Notes: generated by a model from the letters alone, not told the origin. Shown: positions 21,296-29,343, numbered from the stretch's first letter. The stretch is DNA of 64,000 nt from Streptomyces rapamycinicus NRRL 5491 (GCF_024298965.1 NZ_CP085193.1:558001-622000); one strand, 5' to 3'. Made by a program: numbers and translations.

Positions 21296-21313
21296 GGCAC
21301 AGGCACAGGCACA
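21296..21313. repeat. Short tandem repeat (GGCACA x3)
   Basis: Three perfect hexamers followed by a degenerate fourth (GGCAAC), in the presumed leader of the small gene at 21414. No function is evident. Confidence 0.55.
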
Positions 21314-21343
21314 GGCAACACAGGCGCAGAGCAGGAGATGGTG

Positions 21344-21361
21344 ATGACGCAGTTGCACTAG
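21344..21361 (+). CDS. Possible five-residue leader peptide (MTQLH)
   Basis: ATG-ACG-CAG-TTG-CAC-TAG lies six bases after GGAG (21334-21337) and ends exactly where a GC-rich hairpin begins. An in-frame ATG-GTG start two codons upstream is less well placed. The arrangement of ribosome site, very short ORF, stem-loop and then a gene with its own ribosome site is what an attenuator looks like. It is only 6 codons, so chance is a real possibility. Confidence 0.35.
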   Translation: MTQLH

Positions 21362-21394
21362 CCGCCCGCCCGGAGAGCCCGGGACCCCGGGCGG
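21362..21394 (+). promoter_or_regulatory. Hairpin between leader ORF and small gene
   Basis: CCGCCCG (21362-21368) pairs with CGGGCGG (21388-21394). An alternative inner pairing CCCGG/CCGGG inside the loop would compete. It starts one base after the leader stop codon and ends about 19 nt before the start of the downstream gene, so it could act on transcription or on ribosome access. Confidence 0.4.
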
Positions 21395-21413
21395 CTGGTT
21401 CCGGAGGAACGAG

Positions 21414-21713
21414 ATGTCCCGCACGGACAAGACGAAACCATCGTGGGTACGCCACCGAGAGCACGGTGGCCTGCCCCTGCACGACCACCGGCACGGCCCC
21501 TGCGACCTTCCGCCGCACCCGCCCCGGCAGGACACCGGCACCCGCTGCCGATGGGCCACCGTCACCGGAATGGCCTCCCCATGGACATGCTGCGCACGCA
21601 CCCAGGAACGTTCAGCGTATAAGGAATGGCAGGGGTGGGTGAGGGCTGCCAACCGCAAGGTCCGCTACGCCGATCGCCGCGCTGCACGCCAGTGGCAGAT
21701 GGGCATGGATTGA
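21414..21713 (+). CDS. Small basic, His/Cys/Trp-containing protein of unknown function
   Basis: 99 residues; ATG preceded by CCGGAGGAA at good spacing. The N-terminus MSRTDKTKPSWVR, the HDH motif and the DLP element near residue 32, followed by scattered Cys (CRW, TCC) and a basic C-terminal helix (RAANRKVRYADRRAARQWQ), resemble small uncharacterised Streptomyces proteins that begin with the same RTDKTKP-W words. The His/Cys content could bind a metal or nucleic acid, but no domain is recognised. Its leader peptide and hairpin suggest regulated expression. Confidence 0.5.
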   Translation: MSRTDKTKPSWVRHREHGGLPLHDHRHGPCDLPPHPPRQDTGTRCRWATVTGMASPWTCCARTQERSAYKEWQGWVRAANRKVRYADRRAARQWQMGMD

Positions 21714-22058
21714 CCGGGACCTCCCGCGCACACTGCGGTGCCGTGGCCAACATCGCCGTGGCATCCGCGGCGCTGCGTCCCGCGGACGAGCGCGTCAACG
21801 CCGCCCTGGCCCGGGATCTCAAGGTGCCCGTTTCCCGGCACCACCTTCATTCCACGGCAACGAGCTCAGCTCCGAGGAACTGAACGACCGGTCCGTAGCG
21901 CGGAAGTTCCTCCACCGCACCGGGCACGCGCTCCGGCCGCACACGCCGCCTCCTGGGACGGCGCGCTGGTCACAGGCCGACCCTTGGTGAATGTCGTCGA
22001 CCGCCCGCGATCACCATCGTCGGCCCGGGGCACGGCGCGACACGTCAGCCGTACGTAC
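21714..22058. other. Stretch with possible gene debris
   Basis: About 345 bp. Two short plus-strand blocks in different frames look coding-like (ALRPADERVNAALARDL near 21770-21820 and FHGNELSSEELNDRSVARKF near 21850-21910), but no start, stop or ribosome site joins them. They are probably relic pieces of one gene whose family I cannot name. Confidence 0.3.
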
Positions 22059-22110
22059 CGGGTGGGCGCGCGGCTGTCGGCCGTTCGGCCGACAGCCGCG
22101 CTCCCACCCG
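22059..22110. repeat. Long near-perfect inverted repeat upstream of the sensor kinase
   Basis: The core arms GCGCGGCTGTCGGCCG (22068-22083) and its exact complement (22086-22101) are separated by only TT. After one mismatch the pairing resumes for eight more bases (22059-22066 with 22103-22110). The total is 24 paired bases per arm, ending about 20 bp before the kinase start. It has no T-tract. It could be an operator for the cognate response regulator or a leader hairpin affecting translation. Confidence 0.7.
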
Positions 22111-22129
22111 CCCTCCTACGCTGAGGAGC

Positions 22130-23401
22130 GTGGATCGACATCTCCCGCGTACTCCGCACGTCAGACGGCTGATCACCGTCAGCGGCCTGTTCGTGTTCGC
22201 TCTCACCTGGCTGGCGGACATCGCCGTGGTCAGGAGCGGTTCCATAGCGTTCGGAACCGCCTGGCTGCCCGTCGTGGCTACCGGCCCCCTGATCGCCCTG
22301 GCTGTCACCGAGACCCCCTGGTCACCGTCGCTGGGTAAGTGCGTCGCCGCCGTGGTGTCACTGTCCTTGGCACTGACCGCTTGGAGCCTGATCGCACCGA
22401 GCACCATGGCCTGGTGGGGAGCACTGGAGACATTGGGCCTGCTGTGCATGCTCCTGCGCACCGCGGCCCGACCCGGCCGGGCGGCCGCCGCGGTGGCGGA
22501 AACCGTCCTGATCAGCGCGACCGTACTTCTGCTGCCCCTGCGTACCGGGTCGTGGCACGCGTTCACCGGCGGCGGCTATGTGCTGACCGTCGCGCTCGCC
22601 ATCTTCATCACGCTCGGCTATACCATCCGAGCCCTGGAAGCGCGGAGAGAGCGCACAGCCCGCGAGGTCCGATACGGGGAGCGCCTCGCCCTGGCCCGCG
22701 ATCTGCACGATCTCATCGCCCATCACATGACCGGCATCATCGTGCAGGCCAACGCCGCCTTGTCCATCCAGGCCGCCGCACCGGACAAGGTCAGGCCCAT
22801 CCCGCGCAACATCGCCCAGGCCGGTGCCGAGACCCTGGAATCCACACGCCGTCTGGTCCACGTCCTGCGAGAGGAGAACAACACGCCGTTGCTGCCCGGC
22901 GACTTGCTCACCGATCTCGGTGAACTCGTGTCCGCCCACTGCGCCGCCGCGTCGCCCGGCTCCGGGCCCACCGAAGCCGATACCGCACGCCTCGAAGCCA
23001 CAGCGGCAGCGCGGGCGGCCCGACTGCGGCCCGAAGCGGAGACCTCCACCCACCGCGTGGTCCAAGAAGCCCTGACCAACGTACGCCGCCACGCACCAGA
23101 CGCGCACGCCATCGTCCGCCTGGACGCCGACACCGAGCGACTGCGCGTGACCGTCACCAACACTCCACCGCACCGCAGGGCGCTCAAACCGGCCGGGGGC
23201 CGGGGCGGTTTCGGCCTGCTCGGGCTCCAAGAGCGCATCGAGGCCCTCGACGGCACCCTGCGCGCCGGGCCGCTGCCCGGCGGCGGATGGGAAGTCTCCG
23301 CCGCCCTCCCGCTCGCACCGTCATGCCCCCGGGCCGAGCCCCAACCGAGCCAGGCCCTGACGAAGCGGCCCGGGCCATCTCGACGCAGCCCTGCCCCGTG
23401 A
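22130..23401 (+). CDS. NarL-type sensor histidine kinase
   Basis: 423 residues. Five to six hydrophobic helices (about 10-170) form the sensor without a large external domain. A HisKA_3 dimerisation helix follows with LALARDLHDLIAHHMTG, where H193 is the phospho-acceptor, then a HATPase_c domain with VVQEALTNVRRHAPD (N box) and GRGGFGLLGLQERIEALDG (G box). The GTG start at 22130 is close to GAGGAG (only 1-2 bases), so a start slightly downstream is possible. A response regulator follows 15 nt later. The input signal is unknown. Confidence 0.88.
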   Translation: MDRHLPRTPHVRRLITVSGLFVFALTWLADIAVVRSGSIAFGTAWLPVVATGPLIALAVTETPWSPSLGKCVAAVVSLSLALTAWSLIAPSTMAWWGALETLGLLCMLLRTAARPGRAAAAVAETVLISATVLLLPLRTGSWHAFTGGGYVLTVALAIFITLGYTIRALEARRERTAREVRYGERLALARDLHDLIAHHMTGIIVQANAALSIQAAAPDKVRPIPRNIAQAGAETLESTRRLVHVLREENNTPLLPGDLLTDLGELVSAHCAAASPGSGPTEADTARLEATAAARAARLRPEAETSTHRVVQEALTNVRRHAPDAHAIVRLDADTERLRVTVTNTPPHRRALKPAGGRGGFGLLGLQERIEALDGTLRAGPLPGGGWEVSAALPLAPSCPRAEPQPSQALTKRPGPSRRSPAP

Positions 23402-23416
23402 TGATAGGAACGGTCG

Positions 23417-24097
23417 GTGCCCGAACCCCAGATTGACGTGGTCATCGCCGACGACCAGGAACTGGTGCGGATGGGATTCAGCCTGATCCTCGGTGTGCAG
23501 CCAGGGATCACCGTGGTCGGTGAGGCGGCAGACGGTGTGGAGTGCGTCGAACTCGCGCGTCGTCTGCGTCCCCGAGTCGTGCTGGCCGACATTCGCATGC
23601 CGCGGCTGGACGGGCTGGAAGTCGTGCGACAGCTGGCCGGTCCCGGCGTGGCCGATCCGATGAACGTCGTCGTGATCACCACATTCGACCAGGACGACTA
23701 CGTAAGAACCGCACTGCGCAACGGCGCATGCGGTTTCCTGCTCAAGGACGCCTCTCCCGACCTTCTGGTGGAGGCGGTCCAGGCAGCAGCACGGGGAGAC
23801 GCCCTCATCTCCCCAGCGGTCACCGTGCGGCTCCTGCGGCGGCTGGAAGCGACGGAACGCGGGACGGCACAGGCACCCGAGGGGTCCGATGACGCAGGTC
23901 TCAGCGAACGGGAGCGGGACATCGTCCGGCTGGTGGCCGTAGGGCGCACGAACCAGGAGATCGGCGATGAGTTGTTCCTGTCGCTGTCGACGGTGAAAAC
24001 GTACCTGGCACGCATCCAGGCCAAGCTCAACGCCCGTAACCGGGTCGAGGTTGCGGCCTGGGCCTGGGAACATGGAGCAGTCCGCGGGAGCAGATGA
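23417..24097 (+). CDS. NarL/LuxR-family response regulator
   Basis: 226 residues from GTG 23417. The receiver domain (1-120) has acidic D12-D13, phospho-acceptor D58 (VVLADIRMPRLDG), T near 86 and K near 108 (GFLLKDASP). The LuxR-type helix-turn-helix (about 160-220) reads LSERERDIVRLVAVGRTNQ followed by SLSTVKTYLARI. It forms a pair with the kinase just upstream. Its target may be the long inverted repeat before the kinase gene. It is convergent with the SufR-like regulator, 16 bp away. Confidence 0.92.
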   Translation: MPEPQIDVVIADDQELVRMGFSLILGVQPGITVVGEAADGVECVELARRLRPRVVLADIRMPRLDGLEVVRQLAGPGVADPMNVVVITTFDQDDYVRTALRNGACGFLLKDASPDLLVEAVQAAARGDALISPAVTVRLLRRLEATERGTAQAPEGSDDAGLSERERDIVRLVAVGRTNQEIGDELFLSLSTVKTYLARIQAKLNARNRVEVAAWAWEHGAVRGSR

Positions 24098-24113
24098 GAC
24101 GGCCGCCGGCACC

Positions 24114-24881
24114 TCACGTTCCAGCTTGGTGAGGAACTTCTTGAACTCCTCGGGGCGAATTGAGGTCGCTCGGGCCCAGCCGCACACAGCATTTCCCGGC
24201 CTCGGGAGCCAGCACGGCCCGGACCCCGTTGACCTCGAGGCCGTTGACGTAACCGGCGAGGAAGGCGTGGTTCATGCCGCACACCAGGTCGGGGGCCTTC
24301 GCGGTCAGCGGGTGGAACGGGCAGTTGCGCAGCCGGAGTTCGGTGGGGGCTTCCCGGACGGGTTCATAGCCGTACTCGTCCAGCAGGCGCTCACAGACGG
24401 TCAGCCCGCGCTCGGGGCCCAGGCGGCCGGGGCGGGTCTCGTCCCGCGCGGCCCCGCCCATCCGCCGGCCGCGCCGCTCGGCGGCCCGCACCGCCGCCTG
24501 CGCGGCGTTTTCGTCGGCCTCCTCGGTGAGGACGGCATCCAGGAGGAGGTCCGCCAGGAGTTCATGGCGCCGCTCGGGAATGCTGACCGTGATCTGGGCG
24601 TCGGTGGGTTCGTACACCTTCGGCCGTCTGCCGACCTTCCGGATCCCGCCGGGCGTTTCATAGCGGGCGCGCAGCAGACCGGCGTCGACGAGCTTGTCGA
24701 GGTGGAAGGCGGCCAGCTTGCGGGAGATGCCGACGCTCGCGGCGGCCTCGTCACGGGTGACCGGACGTCCGGCACGCCGGATGAAGACGAACATGCGCCG
24801 CCGCGAGTCCTCGCTCAGGACGCTGACGGAGTCGATGGCGGTGTTGACCGTGTCGGCCGGCGGAGTCGAGTCAGAAGCCAC
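24114..24881 (-). CDS. ArsR/SufR-like winged-helix regulator with C-terminal cysteine cluster
   Basis: 255 residues from GTG 24881 (ASDSTPPADTVNTAIDSV); the longer open frame adds an unrelated tail. The N-terminal winged helix (about 20-90) has RRRMFVFIRRAGRPVTRDE and GISRKLAAFHLDKLVDAGLL. The C-terminal part holds NCPFHPLTAKAPDLVCGMNHAF and AGKCCV, a C-x12-C-x-C-type arrangement resembling the [4Fe-4S] ligands of SufR repressors. It is divergent from folE, with an inverted repeat in the shared promoter. It may sense an iron-sulfur, redox or metal state; the family assignment is by pattern, and the ligand is inferred. Confidence 0.75.
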   Translation of the reverse strand: MASDSTPPADTVNTAIDSVSVLSEDSRRRMFVFIRRAGRPVTRDEAAASVGISRKLAAFHLDKLVDAGLLRARYETPGGIRKVGRRPKVYEPTDAQITVSIPERRHELLADLLLDAVLTEEADENAAQAAVRAAERRGRRMGGAARDETRPGRLGPERGLTVCERLLDEYGYEPVREAPTELRLRNCPFHPLTAKAPDLVCGMNHAFLAGYVNGLEVNGVRAVLAPEAGKCCVRLGPSDLNSPRGVQEVPHQAGT

Positions 24882-24959
24882 CCGAGCACGATAACTCCCA
24901 CTCACGTGGGCACAAGCGCCCTTTTGGCTCTCTGCACTCCGTGGCTTGACGCGCCACCG

Positions 24960-24980
24960 CAATAAGACCAAGATTTATTG
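24960..24980. promoter_or_regulatory. Candidate operator CAATAA-N9-TTATTG between regulator and folE
   Basis: A 6-bp AT-rich inverted repeat standing out in GC-rich DNA. It overlaps a possible -10 region (AAGATT at 24970-24975) about 18 bp from TTGACG at 24946-24951, oriented toward folE. It is likely the binding site of the divergent winged-helix protein. Confidence 0.5.
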
Positions 24981-25045
24981 GCGAAACTCGTTTGGGAGCC
25001 AGGAGTGTCCGGCTGCCTTCGCCATGCTCATCTCGGGAGTTCTCC

Positions 25046-25096
25046 ATGGACAACGTCCTCGTCCTGCCCACGGCTCCGGGCATCGGTGGCAGCTGA
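25046..25096 (+). CDS. 16-codon leader ORF upstream of folE
   Basis: ATG 25046 follows GGGAG (25035-25039) and the frame MDNVLVLPTAPGIGGS stops at TGA 25094-25096, one base before the folE ATG. folE lacks a good ribosome site of its own, so translation of this peptide probably feeds folE by reinitiation. Residues are hydrophobic with no sign of an amino-acid-run attenuator. Confidence 0.45.
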   Translation: MDNVLVLPTAPGIGGS

Positions 25097-25097
25097 C

Positions 25098-25754
25098 ATG
25101 ACCGAGCTCGCGCCCCGCGCCACCGCCCGGATACGGCCGCACGACCCGGAGGAGCCGGCGCCCGCGGGCCCCGCTCTGCGGGTGGTCCATGAGTCCGGCG
25201 ACATCGACCTGGCGGCCGCGGAAGCCGCGGCCGGCCAGTTCCTCAACGCCCTGGGAATCTCCACCTCGTCGGAGAGCCTGCGCGGCACACCGGGCCGGAT
25301 GGCCCGCGCGTATGCCGAGCTGTTCAGCCCGCGCCCCTTCGACCTGACCACCTTCCCCAACGACGAGGGCTACGACGAGCTCGTCCTGGCCCGGCGCATC
25401 CCCGTCCGGTCGGTGTGCGAACACCATCTGCTGCCGTTCGTCGGCACCGCCCACGTCGGCTACCTGCCCGGCGGCCGCATCCTGGGCCTGTCCAAGCTGG
25501 CCCGTGTCGTCGAGCACTTCGCCTGCCGCCCGCAGGTCCAGGAGCGCCTGACCAAGCAGGTCGCCGACTGGCTCCAGACCCATCTGGAGCCCAAGGGCGT
25601 CGGTGTGGTGATCGAGGCCGAGCACTCCTGTATGACCCTGCGCGGGGTCCAGGCCACCGGATCGAGCACCATGACCTCCACCCTGCTCGGACTGCTGCGT
25701 TCCGACGCCCGCTCGCGCGCCGAATTCCTCGCCCTGACCGGCGCGACCTCGTAA
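25098..25754 (+). CDS. folE: GTP cyclohydrolase I
   Basis: 218 residues. The enzyme converts GTP to 7,8-dihydroneopterin triphosphate, the first step to folate and other pterins. The zinc ligands are C107 with H110 in SVCEHHLLPF and C178 in AEHSCMTLRG; H176 is the catalytic histidine. GRILGLSKLARVVEHFACRPQVQE is split here as GRILGLSKLAR (about 128-138) and FACRPQVQERLT, both family hallmarks. The N-terminal 35 residues are variable. It stands alone, away from other folate genes, under a SufR-like regulator, which suggests an alternative or condition-specific copy, perhaps for a pterin-dependent pathway or metal stress. Confidence 0.93.
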   Translation: MTELAPRATARIRPHDPEEPAPAGPALRVVHESGDIDLAAAEAAAGQFLNALGISTSSESLRGTPGRMARAYAELFSPRPFDLTTFPNDEGYDELVLARRIPVRSVCEHHLLPFVGTAHVGYLPGGRILGLSKLARVVEHFACRPQVQERLTKQVADWLQTHLEPKGVGVVIEAEHSCMTLRGVQATGSSTMTSTLLGLLRSDARSRAEFLALTGATS

Positions 25755-26188
25755 TCGCTACGGTCCGGACGACATCGCGGCGACCGGTGACGGTTCGCGT
25801 ACGGAGTGAGGCATGACGCCGTGCCGGCCGGTGCGGCGGTCGCGCCCGATGACGACGTGGCGCGCCGTCAAGAGTTGGCGAGCCGGAGTGATGGCACCCG
25901 AGCCATGCCTCCAACTCTGAAGTGGGGCGATCGATACTTCCGCGGCGATGCGGTCAAGCCAAGGGCTTTGGTTCAACTAGTGAATTCAGCATGACCCTTG
26001 ACCGGCAAGGGCAGGGTCCAAGACAGTCGTTCCGTGTGAGCGCTCTCTCGGCCCCATCGGCGCTCGCTCTGCCCACTGTGCCCGAGTTCCCGTAGCCCGA
26101 TCTCCCATCACCCCCACGCCGGGGAGCGGGCTACGGGGGCTCGCACACCTCATCAACGCTGTTGCTACGAACGAAAGCAGCCCCCCAC
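25755..26188. other. Spacer with nested inverted repeats, between folE and GH16 genes
   Basis: 434 bp with no gene seen. AGAGTTGG (25871-25878) pairs with CCAACTCT (25911-25918), and within the loop ATGGC (25891-25895) pairs with GCCAT (25902-25906), making a two-tier stem that may terminate folE transcription or be a structured leader. A CebR-like box follows at 26035. The promoter for the GH16 gene should lie between about 25970 and 26100. Confidence 0.4.
26035..26048. promoter_or_regulatory. CebR/BglR-like operator TGTGAGCGCTCTCT
   Basis: This matches the streptomycete CebR box TGGGAGCGCTCCCA at 11 of 14 positions, including the central GAGCGCTC. It lies about 140 bp upstream of a beta-glucanase gene, the expected kind of target. 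Confidence 0.5.
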
Positions 26189-27166
26189 ATGTTCAGGATC
26201 ACTTCCTCAGGTACGACGGCGGAGGCCAAACCCCGCCGCCGACGACGACGCGTTCTGGCCTTCGTTGCCGCCTTGTCGCTTCCGGTGACCGGACTGCTGG
26301 CTCTCACGGTGTCCTCCAACACCGCCGCCGCGGGTGAGCCCGCGGCCAAGGCCGAGTGGACCACCGTCTTCCAGGACGACTTCGACGGCGCGGCGGGCAC
26401 CGGCCTGAACAAGAACGACTGGCTGTACGACATCGGCACCGGCTACCCGGGCGGCGCCGCGAACTGGGGCACCGGCGAGATCGAGTCGGTCACGGACTCC
26501 ACCGACAACGTCTACCACGACGGTGACGGTCACATGGTGATCAAGCCGATCCGCGACGGTTCCGGGAAGTGGACCTCCGGCCGTGTGGAGACCCAGCGCA
26601 CCGACTTCGAGGCGCCCGCCGGTGGGCAGTTGGAGATCAGCGCCTCCCTCAAGCAGCCCAACCCCGAGAAGGGCCTCGGCATTTGGCCCGCCTTCTGGGC
26701 CATGGGCGCCGACGCCCGCCCGGTCGGGGCCACCAACTGGCCGAGCATCGGCGAGCTGGACATCATGGAGGACGTCAACGGGCTCAGCAAGCACTCGAAC
26801 ACCTTCCACTGCGGTGAGTGGGCCGGCGAGTGCCACGACCCGGACGGGATCACCAGCGATCTGCTGCCGTGTGACGGCTGCCAGACCGACTACCACACGT
26901 ACTCCGTGATCGTGGATCGCACCGACACCTCCGCGGAACAGCTGCGCTTCTACCGCGACGGCAAGGAAACCTTCACGGTGAAGCAGAACCAGGTGTCCGC
27001 CGAGACCTGGAAGAAGGCCGTGGACCACGGGTTCTTCGCCATCTTCAACGTCGCGGTCGGCGGCTCTTATCCCAACAAGGTCTGCGGCTGCACCTCACCG
27101 GCGGCGGACACCACCTCCGGTGCGGGGATGAGCGTGGACTGGTTCTCGGTCAAGGTGAGCAAGTGA
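26189..27166 (+). CDS. Secreted GH16 endo-beta-1,3(4)-glucanase
   Basis: 325 residues from ATG 26189; a TTG nine codons upstream is less likely. The signal peptide is preceded by a run of basic residues (KPRRRRRRVLAF) and ends near NTAAAGE. The GH16 jelly-roll starts at TVFQDDFDG, with WGTGEIESVTDSTDNV, GRVETQ, GIWPAFWAMG and the catalytic signature GELDIMEDVNG: nucleophile E189 and acid/base E194. The DIME form with the extra Met is the laminarinase type. It cleaves beta-1,3-glucans such as laminarin or fungal wall glucan. A CebR-like box upstream suggests repression relieved by oligosaccharides. Confidence 0.92.
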   Translation: MFRITSSGTTAEAKPRRRRRRVLAFVAALSLPVTGLLALTVSSNTAAAGEPAAKAEWTTVFQDDFDGAAGTGLNKNDWLYDIGTGYPGGAANWGTGEIESVTDSTDNVYHDGDGHMVIKPIRDGSGKWTSGRVETQRTDFEAPAGGQLEISASLKQPNPEKGLGIWPAFWAMGADARPVGATNWPSIGELDIMEDVNGLSKHSNTFHCGEWAGECHDPDGITSDLLPCDGCQTDYHTYSVIVDRTDTSAEQLRFYRDGKETFTVKQNQVSAETWKKAVDHGFFAIFNVAVGGSYPNKVCGCTSPAADTTSGAGMSVDWFSVKVSK

Positions 27167-27205
27167 GCAAGTAGTACCGCGCAGCACATTCGTCCTGGTA
27201 GCAGA

Positions 27206-27240
27206 GCGCCCGGTCCCACCAGCGCGGCGGGACCGGGCGC
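27206..27240. terminator. Bidirectional terminator hairpin
   Basis: GCGCCCGGTCCC (27206-27217) and its perfect complement (27229-27240) enclose an 11-base loop, between the convergent GH16 and esterase genes. No T-run follows, as is common in streptomycetes. Confidence 0.75.
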
Positions 27241-27250
27241 ATCCGGGCGG

Positions 27251-28630
27251 CTAACGGGACTGATCGAAGAGCCAGTCGACGACGACGTCGTTCTCGTATG
27301 TCTGGGCCCACGCGAAGTGCGGACTCACCGGCGTCGTTCCGGGCGTGTAGCTCGTGAACAGCACATGGCTGCCGGCCCGGCGGGCCCGGTTCAGCAGGGC
27401 CCTGGAGCGGGCTTCGAACTCCGCTTTCGGCAGGTCGTTGGCCCACTCCCCGCGGGTGACCGGCGCACCGGCGCTCTCCAGCGCGTTCATCAGCGTCCAG
27501 GTGCCGGGCTTTCCGAACCGTCCCTCGCGGTAGGGGACCACGGGGTCGTCAATGGAGTGGTCGGTCCACATCGGGATGTGCGTGATCCCTTCCATGGTGG
27601 ACGGGTCGCCCCAGCCGGAAGTGGCCAGGGCCGCGGCGAAGGTGTGGGGGCGCCTCGGGAGCAGGTTGAAGATGCCTCGAGCACCTGATGAGAGACCGAC
27701 GAGATAGAGCCGATCCGCGTCGACGGGGCGCTGCGTCGTGAACGCGTCGATGAGTTCGACCAGCGCCGCGCGGACCTTGGGGTCGGTCCAGTCCGTACCG
27801 TCGGGTCCGTCCATGGGGCGGGGCAGTGGGATCTGAGGGGCGAGCACGAACGCCGGGTGCCGGCGCTGGCGTTCCGGCTTGGCGAAGGTGACGGCGATGC
27901 GATTGGCGGTGAGCTGGGTCATGTTGTTGTCCGCGACCTCGCCACCGCCGTGCAGGGTGACGACGAGCGGATACCGCGCGGCCGCCCCCGGACTCCGTAC
28001 GAACCCTTCCGGCTGGTACAGCCGGAAGGCCAGCTCGAATCCCGTGGAGTCGGTGAACGATCCCGCGGTGAAGTCGTCGACCACCGGGGTGATGACGTCG
28101 TCGTTCCGGATCGCCAACGGACCGGCCGCGAGCACCAGGTCACCGTCGGGGGTCCGCACATCGGCCACCTGCCTGACGGTGTAGGCGCGATGAAGCGGAA
28201 GAGGGTCGGTGCCGGAGGCCCGTGCGTTGGCGTCGTCCGGGTCGAGCTCGATGACGAGATATCTGCCCGGCCGTCCGGCGTTGGGGCGGTCGTCCGTCCT
28301 GGCCACGGTGTTCGGGTAGGCCCGGGTGACCGTTCGGGCCGCGCTCTGTCCGCCGAGGCCGGCGGTGACCTGGAACGCGGAGGGTGGGATGACACCGCCA
28401 CGTATGTCGATGGGATCCGCGTAGCGGATGGCGACGGCGGTCACCCGCCAGTTGTCCCTGGGCGTCACCTCTGTGATGAGGGCGGTCCGCAGAACGGGAT
28501 TGGCTCCGGACGCCACCGGCCGTCCCGGCGCCGGAGCATCGGCCGACGCCGTGGCCGTGTTGATCGCCAACGAGCCGGTGACGGTGCCCGCCGCCATGGC
28601 GAACGCCGTACGTCTGGTCATCTTTCCCAT
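27251..28630 (-). CDS. Secreted esterase with N-terminal Ig-like domain and PHB-depolymerase-like hydrolase domain
   Basis: 459 residues; ATG 28630 follows GGAGGACCC. A signal sequence (about 1-32, TRRTAFAMAAGTV, possibly Tat) leads into an N-terminal beta domain (about 45-200) resembling the Ig-like domain of Thermotoga EstA-type esterases. An alpha/beta hydrolase then follows: LVVTLHGGGEVADNN, GLSSGARG with nucleophile S314, SIDDPVVPYREG for the acid and SPHFAWAQTY for the histidine. It probably hydrolyses short acyl esters outside the cell. It is convergent with the GH16 gene. Confidence 0.8.
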   Translation of the reverse strand: MGKMTRRTAFAMAAGTVTGSLAINTATASADAPAPGRPVASGANPVLRTALITEVTPRDNWRVTAVAIRYADPIDIRGGVIPPSAFQVTAGLGGQSAARTVTRAYPNTVARTDDRPNAGRPGRYLVIELDPDDANARASGTDPLPLHRAYTVRQVADVRTPDGDLVLAAGPLAIRNDDVITPVVDDFTAGSFTDSTGFELAFRLYQPEGFVRSPGAAARYPLVVTLHGGGEVADNNMTQLTANRIAVTFAKPERQRRHPAFVLAPQIPLPRPMDGPDGTDWTDPKVRAALVELIDAFTTQRPVDADRLYLVGLSSGARGIFNLLPRRPHTFAAALATSGWGDPSTMEGITHIPMWTDHSIDDPVVPYREGRFGKPGTWTLMNALESAGAPVTRGEWANDLPKAEFEARSRALLNRARRAGSHVLFTSYTPGTTPVSPHFAWAQTYENDVVVDWLFDQSR

Positions 28631-28912
28631 GGGTCCTCCGTAAGGTATCGGGCGGCCCGGGAGGGCCGGACGTGGAGCCGGTGGCCTGGTGCGGGGGAAC
28701 CGAGGATGAGCGGTACGGCGGGGTGAGCGCCGGTGCGTGGCCGGGTGCGCCGTTCAGAGGGCGAGGCAGGCGGCGGGCATCGCCGTATCACCGTGAGTCT
28801 CCAAGCTGTGTTCGAACGGTGTCCAGCGTCGAAACCGGGATCTGTCGATGCGTCATCCGCATCAATCCGAAGGGCTCCCGCGGCCGACCGTAGGAGCCCT
28901 CGGAGGATCCGC
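28631..28912. other. Intergenic stretch upstream of the esterase gene
   Basis: About 280 bp that should hold the leftward esterase promoter. I see no distinct boxes and no gene. Confidence 0.35.
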
Positions 28913-29110
28913 TCAGAACGGACAGGTGTCCTGCCAGCGCGTGACCAGGGGGGTGTTCTTGAAGCCCCAGGAAGCGAGGCGGGGCGCGAGCCACCGCAGG
29001 TTCTGCTGGGTGCCTTGATAGCCCGGCATCAGCACGACGCCCGGTACGAGCCACTGGCCGTCGGGTGAGTGATCGTGCCGGACCCGTACCCGCTCGGTTG
29101 GACGCATCGA
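28913..29110 (-). pseudogene. Fragment of a polyester-hydrolase/cutinase-like alpha/beta hydrolase
   Basis: About 65 codons on the minus strand contain GVVLMPGYQGTQQNLRWLAP and RLASWGFKNTP, resembling the PGxxGTQ-xx-WL-xxLAS-GF strand/oxyanion region of Streptomyces lipases and PET-hydrolase-like enzymes. They run straight into a C-terminal-like RWQDTCPF and stop. The Ser-Asp-His core is missing, consistent with a large internal deletion. There is no start codon with a ribosome site. Confidence 0.4.
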
Positions 29111-29343
29111 TGTACCTCCAGGATGCGGCGCGGGTACGCGCTGCGGAAGCGCAGCGCGACCACACCGGCACGGGCCCATACGATGAAGGCTGTTGACGCG
29201 GTAGCTGAAGTGCTGGACTTCGCCCGGGCGCGTACCGGGCTCTCCAACGTGGCGGTGCCACTGTGCCTCGGATGCCCGTGGCCGCGGCACTTCGCCCTGA
29301 GGTGACCGCCGACAGCCATTGACCGAACGGGGGCTTCGACGTC

